Shown here piece after piece: positions 8,280-13,552 of a stretch of 13,552 nucleotides of DNA. Position 1 is the first letter of the stretch, and each line of letters opens with the position of its first letter. The position numbers were made by a program, and so were the translations under genes. This stretch comes from Hemicentrotus pulcherrimus (Eukaryota; Echinodermata; Echinoidea; Camarodonta; Strongylocentrotidae): assembly GCA_003118195.1 (NCBI GenBank), contig BEXV01000157.1, positions 85,666-99,217 on the forward strand, written 5' to 3'. The notes below the pieces were generated by a model. The model had not been told where the DNA came from. It did no database searches and saw nothing but the letters and a program-made list of their open reading frames with translations.

Positions 8280-9001
8280 GGTCATGTGCGCTTATAATTA
8301 AGAATTACTGCCAGTGATGGGGACATGGTCTGCTGGCTATTATAATCGATGAGAAAATCACTGTACATTGGGAATTAGATAGATACAAAATTTAGTATGA
8401 AGTAGACTTAATATATATTAAACAAGAAACATGATTAATCTTTCTGGTTTTAGAATTGAATCCCGGATTTGGATCATTGCTTTCTTCAAGTCAAACTGTG
8501 ATACATGATCAACTTTTTCACAATCTTTCAAGAAAATGACAAGGAATCTCCTTCTTTAGGTCATTACATGATTTTGGTTTCTGCCAAAACCAAGAACTCT
8601 TTGCCAAAACTAACTTTTACTTTCTTTGGGTGGGGCCTCTTCGCTTGGCGCTCCTGGCTCCGATTTCTACCAATTCTTCCTCGCCCAGTTGCGTGAAATT
8701 CATTGCTGATTGATGGAAGAAGAACGTCTTCTTTGTTCCACCATCTCGATCAAAGTTCTAGTTCTCTCTCTCTATACCTCAACCACTACCACCACCAGTG
8801 TTCATACCCGTCGGCCATTACAGCTCCTTCTTCCTTCAATCCTGCGTACAGGTGACCTAATTCTTAGGGTTAAACACCACCAGCATACCAGTGGTGCTAT
8901 AATAGAAAATGGGTAGAGGCATACCCACACCACTTTCGTCCTGTCTCGTTTCCAGTTTCGGGCCCTCTTGATATTTTTGAAGTGTATAGATTTAACAGGT
9001 A
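8280..9001. other. Unrecognised stretch with a small GC-rich patch
   Basis: The section at about 8628-8692 is GC-rich and includes GGGTGGGGCC (8629-8638), a GC-box/CACCC-type match for Sp/KLF factors. TGCCAAAAC occurs twice (8582-8590, 8602-8610). A short CT run and an ACC-rich run lie at about 8764-8800. No gene was recognised. Confidence 0.45.
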
Positions 9002-9047
9002 ACTGTATACAGTCGTGGTATTCTGTTTACAACATGGTTGTAAACAG
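9002..9047. promoter_or_regulatory. Two adjacent palindromes; the second holds opposed forkhead cores
   Basis: ACTGTATACAGT (9002-9013) is a perfect 12-bp palindrome. Ten bases later, CTGTTTACAAC (9023-9033) and GTTGTAAACAG (9037-9047) form a perfect 11-bp inverted repeat around ATG. Each arm contains the forkhead/FOX consensus TGTTTAC (9024-9030; GTAAACA at 9040-9046 on the opposite strand). Opposed FOX cores could bind two factors. The sequence could also simply be a DNA or RNA hairpin with a 3-nt loop. Binding is inferred from the motif alone. Confidence 0.5.
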
Positions 9048-9534
9048 TTGCGCTTGTATGATGGACAAGCCATGGAAATCGCTCGAAAGGCAAGAAAGCA
9101 AAAAAGAATACCTAAGGAGTGACTCGGTCTCATTTATTACCCCCATAATCTTGAGGGTTATTATCGACAACCTTATTTTTTATACGGTGATGTAACCCGG
9201 ATGTGGTGAAGTTGCAATTTAAGACGTTTGAATCATTTCACTGAATCACAGTGGCATTGTAAACACATTCAGACGTTCAGTTTGTCAAACCAGGGACCTG
9301 GTCGTCCCGTTGACGAATTTTGTCCTCTCTGTTTATTAATAAAGGATTACTAAGATGAAAATCACTTCTTCAAACCCTAATCATAGGCCTATAGTTCTGA
9401 CTTCTGAGGGAAAGTATTTACAGATCTCTGTAGCACAGGCCCAGCTTTTAGCCCATATTTCATAAACCGGTCAAAGAGATTTATTTCTTCCATAGTCTAC
9501 TGTGCAAGTTCTGTTGCCTTTATTGTACACCACC
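9048..9534. other. Unrecognised spacer
   Basis: No gene was seen. The palindrome ATAGGCCTAT (9383-9392) and CCAGG-GA-CCTGG (near 9290-9301) are small symmetrical sites. AATAAA at 9338-9343 is an isolated poly(A)-type hexamer. The two overlapping frames at 8897-9195 are short and on opposite strands. Confidence 0.45.
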
Positions 9535-9849
9535 CTATCTACCTGTCGTCTGCATCGCGATATTTTCTTTCTCCTCTCTTCTCCTATCCCTGAATTCCCT
9601 TTCGACTTGCTTTCCTGTTTCACAGCTTTGGTGTCGTGCCGTCACGTCTACCGTCAGCAGGTGGTTTCTATGCCAGTGTTGAGGGGTGGGGGCCCTCGAC
9701 CCCAACCTGCCCGGGCCGCGACTAGGGGTTAATTCCTCAGATTTAACAAGTTGCACGATGGGATTACAAGAGCGGGGTAAGCTGATGGCTTTCAGAATTC
9801 TAACCCAATCTCTCCCATTCTCCTCTTTTTTTTCCTCTCTCCAACTCTC
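9535..9849 (-). other. Minus-strand open frame without a usable ATG (possible exon)
   Basis: The minus strand is open for 104 codons between a TAA at 9852-9850 and a TAG at 9537-9535. The only ATG in the frame is close to its end, so if real it would be an internal or terminal exon. The predicted peptide is basic and charged, with an Arg/Glu-rich C-terminal third, and I recognise no domain. The centre (9680-9725) is the most GC-rich spot in the area. A donor-like CAG-GTAGAT lies near its 3' end (about 9547-9539). Against it, the plus strand is also open at 9502-9732, and the outer parts are CT/GA-rich, which lowers stop-codon frequency. Confidence 0.12.
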
Positions 9850-11450
9850 TTATTGCGCCTGAGAAAATGTGTCAAGGACTGAAATATGAAATTTGATCGA
9901 ACAAATCTATTTGGGTGCTCATTTCACACCCCAAATTTATATTTTGGGTCAAAACTTGCTTAAAGTTACGAAATAAAAAAAATCCCAGAAGTATGAGATG
10001 GCATGGATTACACGGCGAAGGTCTTGTTTACCGTCTGTTTGAATAAGCAGACGGTGGAATAAACGCAATAGACGTCTCCTTTTGTCCAGCTTGTAAATAA
10101 AAGTTAAGACTATATCCCACAGTGATTACAAATGAATGAACCCTTTTTAGAATGTGAAGGGGACGAGAAGCCTGCATAGAAAAAAAATTTCTTGTACTGG
10201 CACTGAGCATGCTATTACGGGTTGTACTTTACCCATTGCCTAAAGCCTGAAGAAAATCCAAACCGAAGTATATATTCATATCTGATAGCATGATAATAGT
10301 TATCACGAAAATCAAAGAACAATTGAATCAATAAATAAAGTATGATGTACGGGAAATCTTTTCAAGTATATCTAGAGTACCTGATGATGACCCCCTCCCC
10401 CTCCAAAGAGAAACATGTTCTATCGTAAAGTAATCAACCCGCGTTAGGCCAACCATTATGCAATGATTCATCTTGTAATAAAATATTTTGTTATCAAAAC
10501 TATACTACGGCTCATAATGTATATAATTACGGTGGCCAAATTTTTGGTGTGAATTGTAAATTGTCTGGACCCCTTTCTAACTGTAGACTGTCACATAAAT
10601 CACATGTGGACACTAAGAAGTTAGTTATCACATGGAGGGTCCATGGTTATCACAAGGGTCGTGACTCATATAAACAGTAGCCACACCAGCGGGATAGTTA
10701 TAGTAATTTTGTTTAAACAAGTGCTCAATTATTCTCGCTTATCACAAATACTTCGTTTTTGGTCCTACGATACCAATGGCGTATCCAGTATGTATGGCAG
10801 TGTCGTTGTCCGCCCACATCCCCGATCCCGTCCCCCACTTGAAGATTCAAGCAAAAGCCATGGAAACATTGCTAAGAATCTAGCTAATTTTCAAGGTTCT
10901 TTTTTTTAGAGATACGTCCTTTTGATCAAGAAGGAATAATCGCAATTTTTTAAGACCATTTGTAAGAAGAAAGAAAAACGAGAAAATAAATAGAAAGAAC
11001 GGAATTCGGGTATAAAGTCTCATAAAATGAGCCTGTCGATTAAAGCTAAACTTTAGTACTGGTAATGCGATTGCATTGTGAAAGAAAAGGTGTGGAAAGG
11101 ATCAGAAACAGTTGATCATGTAGCATGTAAGTATTGGTGTGCACTGCAAGGGTCTGGAGTCATCAAAATCATAATAAATTTGACCGAGTCTTGGTAAAGT
11201 AACAAGCACTGTACACAGAAAGCTATATATGGGACAACACACATGGTGTCGGGGTTGGTACTACCTTGATTTCCTTGTCTTTCTATGCTCATTACTCAGC
11301 CAGTATACATTTTCTTCCAAAACTGTTTGGCACATGTTATCTATTTGTAATCTTGAACATTCAGTGTAAGTTTCGTTTGATTCTGTGAAAATCATTTTTT
11401 TTTTTTTTACCAGTACTGGAGTTTCTCTTTAATCTTGCATCCATGTTTCC
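9850..11450. other. Unrecognised non-coding stretch with short motifs
   Basis: About 1.6 kb with no supported gene. Small items seen: an inverted CCCAAA/TTTGGG pair (9930-9935, 9943-9948) with another TTTGGGT just upstream; an inverted GATA-type pair TGATAA/TTATCA (10291-10305); a C-rich run near 10391-10402; GTTATCACA twice (10624-10632, 10645-10653); and a 14-nt T run (11395-11408). The frame at 10643-10909 starts with ATG but resembles no known protein. Confidence 0.45.
10030..10055. repeat. Perfect 8-bp-stem hairpin
   Basis: ACCGTCTG (10030-10037) and CAGACGGT (10048-10055) are exact reverse complements around a 10-nt loop. Two G-T pairs and a T-A pair could extend the stem outward. No transposon boundary was recognised. 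Confidence 0.7.
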
Positions 11451-11478
11451 CGAAAGTAATCTCGCTTTAGCACTTTCG
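11451..11478. repeat. 7-bp inverted repeat
   Basis: CGAAAGT (11451-11457) and ACTTTCG (11472-11478) pair perfectly across a 14-nt spacer. This is short enough to be chance. Confidence 0.45.
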
Positions 11479-11811
11479 AGACGAATTAGTCCCAGTTCGG
11501 ATGCGTAAACATTAATATTTATACTTGTAATTGGGCATAATTAGTTATTTCATTTATCTCATCAGCCGCGTCGGCGAACTAATCGAATCTTTGCACACCA
11601 CACGAGAATGCATGCTTGGGGCTGAAGTGTGACAGGCGGTGTCAGGAGACATTTTAAAGGTCACTGCTAGGACTAGAGAAGAAAGCAATACGGTTCCAAC
11701 GTCAAGTGTTTTCTACTATTTTATTGCACTAGGGGGTTTTACCCCCTTCTCCTCCATTTTTCTCGTTTACTTTCAACGATTAACGTGATTACTCAACTCG
11801 ACCTTTCAGCT

Positions 11812-11820
11812 TGTGGGAAA
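11812..11820 (+). promoter_or_regulatory. Su(H)/CSL-type motif match
   Basis: TGTGGGAAA fits the Notch-pathway CSL consensus (YGTGGGAA). It is a single isolated match; a second site nearby was not found. The preceding CCTTTCAG also reads as a splice-acceptor-like site. Confidence 0.15.
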
Positions 11821-11949
11821 CTGCAGCAGGAAAAAAAAACAACAAAAAAACCTTGATTGTATACCCTCTCGTTATCCCCGTCTCGCCTTGATCTTTCATT
11901 TTCTTCCCCGTCCTATTCAGCTCACGGACTCGTTCATGTTACTTTATTA

Positions 11950-12093
11950 TGTTTCAGTCGGCCTGCACTTGAAGAGCTCGGGAGAAGTGGCTGTATGCCC
12001 CGAGTGCATCCTAGTTCGTCTGGGTTCAAGGCAGGCCATTGCCCCAGCGACACCGTCAATCGCATCTTGCTTACCCCATCGACAAGCGAGATG
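11950..12093. other. GC-rich patch, possible exon on either strand
   Basis: This stretch stands out from its AT-rich surroundings by GC and CpG content. It is open in two plus-strand frames and one minus-strand frame. On the plus strand it follows an acceptor-like TATGTTTCAG (11948-11957). On the minus strand a strong donor-like GGGGTAAGC occurs around 12080-12072. I recognise no protein in any frame, so strand and coding status are undecided. Confidence 0.15.
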
Positions 12094-12144
12094 AGGAGAG
12101 GAGAGAAATGAGAGGAGCAGAGAAATGAGAGGAGGAGAGAGATG
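12094..12144 (+). repeat. Degenerate 17-bp purine tandem repeat
   Basis: Two clear units, AGAGGAGCAGAGAAATG (12111-12127) and AGAGGAGGAGAGAGATG (12128-12144), are preceded by a related partial unit ending in GAGAGAAATG (about 12094-12110). Purine-rich sequence continues to about 12170. This is a minisatellite-like tract with at most three or four copies. Confidence 0.65.
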
Positions 12145-12230
12145 ACGAGATGGAGAGAAGCAGACAGGACTGATCAAAATAAAAATTCAGTCTGCTTAGA
12201 ATATCCTGATTACACAATCCTTAATTTCAG

Positions 12231-12419
12231 ACGGTCGGGTCAGAATCCGCGAAAAGGACTAGGGAAAATATAGACATCTCTATCACTCAGAAGCAAGCAA
12301 TCACCATAGCTCTTGAATTGCGCAGTCGCTCACCAAGATCAATTTCTATTGAGCGAAAGCGGAGAAGGGTGGATTTTCATACATTTAGTCCGCGCAATCA
12401 GCGGTTCCTATCAAAATGA
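12231..12419 (+). other. Exon-like open frame behind an acceptor-like site
   Basis: CCTTAATTTCAG (12219-12230) resembles a 3' splice site. From 12231 a frame stays open for 62 codons to TGA at 12417-12419, so it would be a terminal coding exon. The peptide is basic with an Arg/Ser-rich centre (RSRSPRSISIERKRRR), superficially like an RS-type segment. No domain was recognised and there is no ATG near its start. An open run of this length is common by chance. Confidence 0.12.
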
Positions 12420-12475
12420 TTTATTGTATGGCTAACAAAATTGTTCCCCCCTTTAACCGCCATTCACCTCTGACA

Positions 12476-12802
12476 TTATTTGCTACCTGTGCGAATTATC
12501 CGGCTGACATTTCGCGCATCGGGGTCATTTATCAGATTTAATTCAACTTCGATTGCCAACCATTCCCGACCGGAGATGAGGAGATGAACAAAATACAGGT
12601 AGAGATTAAGGCAGGACATTGTCACTGCAGGAGGAGTGGAATGGTATTGAAATAGGAGGGAACAAGACAGGGAATAAGAAGAGGTGGGTGGAAGTGAAAT
12701 AAGTGAGTATGTATAATCATTTACAGGATATGATATAAAAAGGCACACATAACGCGCCATGGAGCATGATACAAAGAGAACATTTTTCTGTGGCACAATC
12801 AA
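12476..12802 (-). other. Minus-strand open frame, probably not a gene
   Basis: The minus strand is open for 108 codons, but the frame begins at a non-ATG codon and passes through CT-rich and hydrophobic low-complexity sequence. The last 30 or so codons look the most protein-like and end next to a donor-like CACAG-GTAGC (about 12495-12486). No family was recognised. It is listed only because of its length. Confidence 0.08.
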
Positions 12803-12849
12803 CAGAAATGGAATTTATATACAAAGCATTGATAAAAATAGAGAAAAGA

Positions 12850-12898
12850 GGGGAGGGGAATATGGGATGAGAGAGGGCGTAAGGGTGGAAGGGGAGGG
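12850..12898 (+). other. Potential G-quadruplex within a purine tract
   Basis: The runs GGG (12875-12877), GGG (12883-12885), GGGG (12891-12894) and GGG (12896-12898), with loops of 5, 5 and 1 nt, satisfy the usual G3+N1-7 rule. Three more G-runs lie just upstream (12850-12853, 12855-12858, 12864-12866). The minus-strand frames across it are Pro/Ser/Leu-rich artefacts. Confidence 0.6.
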
Positions 12899-13222
12899 AG
12901 CACATTCTTTTGAAAAAGTAAGGTAAGTCATAAGACGCGTATTGTAGTTGTAGATAAACAGGACATCCTCTTTCGCTCTTCCAAGGTGGCGAAGAAGCTC
13001 TCGTGGATTCATGAGATTCGTTTTGTTACTTTTGTATTTCCTCTTCGGATGAAGGTTTCCTGTAAAAATCACGTTTTAAAATCAGAAGCAAATAGGACAA
13101 TAGCGCCGATTGACATTTGTCTCCCAACTCTAGAAATAAGCTAATAGGCTCTACGTGCCTAACCGAGATCTTCAAGCCATGCCAAGTCTCGCATAAAAAT
13201 ATTGTTTAGCCATCCTGTAGTA

Positions 13223-13275
13223 TGAACTCCGACCTTTGAATTGACCTCCAAATTACTAGATCAGTGTCAAGGTTA
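13223..13275. promoter_or_regulatory. Second group of nuclear-receptor-type half-sites
   Basis: On the minus strand, positions 13235 to 13223 read AGGTCG-G-AGTTCA, a DR1-like arrangement. A canonical AGGTCA lies at 13247-13242 on the same strand. TCAAGGTTA (13267-13275, plus) matches the ERR/NR5A extended half-site TCAAGGTCA at eight of nine bases. The individual matches are imperfect, so this is weaker than the 6934-7024 cluster. Confidence 0.22.
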
Positions 13276-13341
13276 AGGCCACGGCTTGCACGTTGATTAT
13301 TTGGCTAGGATTCACTAGAAGGTCGAGGACTGTTGAACTGT

Positions 13342-13395
13342 ATGGCAGCGGTACAGACTTTCAGCTCGGGTTGGTGGGGAAACATGCCACGCCTG
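13342..13395 (+). other. Possible short first coding exon with a donor-like site
   Basis: ATG at 13342 opens a frame that reaches CCTG at 13392-13395, followed directly by GTGAGT (13396-13401), a strong match to a 5' splice donor. The 18 codons would end in phase 0. The context before the ATG is weak (T at -3), although +4 is G. The frame also runs on to 13530 without splicing, past the donor. No family was recognised. Confidence 0.12.
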
Positions 13396-13541
13396 GTGAG
13401 TGTTTCACAATCACGAGGAACAGAGCAGACAAAACACTTTTGTAGGTTATTGGGTGTTTCCAGAATCTTGCTTGTGAAATTTGATTGGAAATATAGGGTA
13501 TGGTTGTTACAGAAATGTTGTTACAGATAACAGCACACAAA

Positions 13542-13552
13542 GGGGGGGGGGG
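13542..13552 (+). repeat. Poly(G) run at the window end
   Basis: Eleven consecutive G bases finish the window. Long G homopolymers at a sequence edge are often where an assembly stops or a base-caller fails, so the true length is uncertain. TTGTTACAGA occurs twice just before (13504-13513, 13518-13527). Confidence 0.85.

Noticed and set aside
8446..8462. Possible second B box (TTGAATCCCGG-like)
   Set aside because: It is a base short of the B-box spacing and no A box lies at the right distance.
8582..8610. Direct repeat TGCCAAAAC, 20 bp apart
   Set aside because: Only two copies of nine bases with unrelated flanks; not a CRISPR or tandem array.
1..13552. CRISPR array, prokaryotic operon, transposase, reverse transcriptase or integrated virus
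   Set aside because: No repeat-spacer pattern, no ribosome-site-led gene runs, and no frame long enough or with motifs for such proteins.

Overview
This window looks like nuclear DNA of an animal, most likely a marine deuterostome invertebrate, with an echinoderm such as a sea urchin as the best guess. The evidence is AT-rich non-coding sequence crowded with (TG)n/(CA)n, (GA)n/(CT)n, (TA)n and (ATT)n microsatellites, no long open frames, no bacterial gene packing, and one degenerate tRNA-derived SINE. The body of that SINE resembles, from memory, a family that is very common in echinoderms and some other marine invertebrates. The organism call is inference; no search was run. The window is probably an intron or intergenic stretch, and it ends in a G homopolymer that looks like a contig edge.

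Layout. 1-586: unrecognised sequence with one perfect 10-bp-stem hairpin (339-365). 587-868: SINE (tRNA-Val-like head, unique body, ATT-repeat tail). 950-1915: microsatellite and purine/pyrimidine-rich zone. 1915-3800: unrecognised, with a GA/CA compound microsatellite (3114-3160) and a close match to the CTCF core motif (3294-3306, minus strand). 3803-4012: pyrimidine tract. 4307-4801: the longest open frame in the window (153 codons from its ATG, relatively GC/CpG-rich), which is the best but still weak protein or exon candidate. 5397-5446: (CA)n. 5535-5684: widely spaced inverted repeat, a possible foldback/MITE relic. 6934-7145: cluster of nuclear-receptor-type half-sites, including a DR1 and a perfect IR7. 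8258-8279, 9002-9047 and 10030-10055: perfect short palindromes; that at 9023-9047 carries two opposed forkhead cores. 9535-9849: GC-rich minus-strand open frame without a usable ATG. 11950-12144: GC-rich patch followed by a degenerate 17-bp tandem repeat. 12231-12419: exon-like open frame behind an acceptor-like site. 12850-12898: G-quadruplex-type G-runs. 13223-13275: second group of nuclear-receptor half-sites. 13342-13395: possible short first coding exon ending at a strong donor-like GTGAGT.

No gene can be named with confidence, and no conserved protein domain, RNA gene (apart from the SINE's tRNA-like head), transposase or reverse transcriptase was recognised. The observations most worth checking are regulatory: the CTCF-like site, the forkhead palindrome and the nuclear-receptor cluster. 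All are motif matches by eye. No new multi-gene system is visible here.
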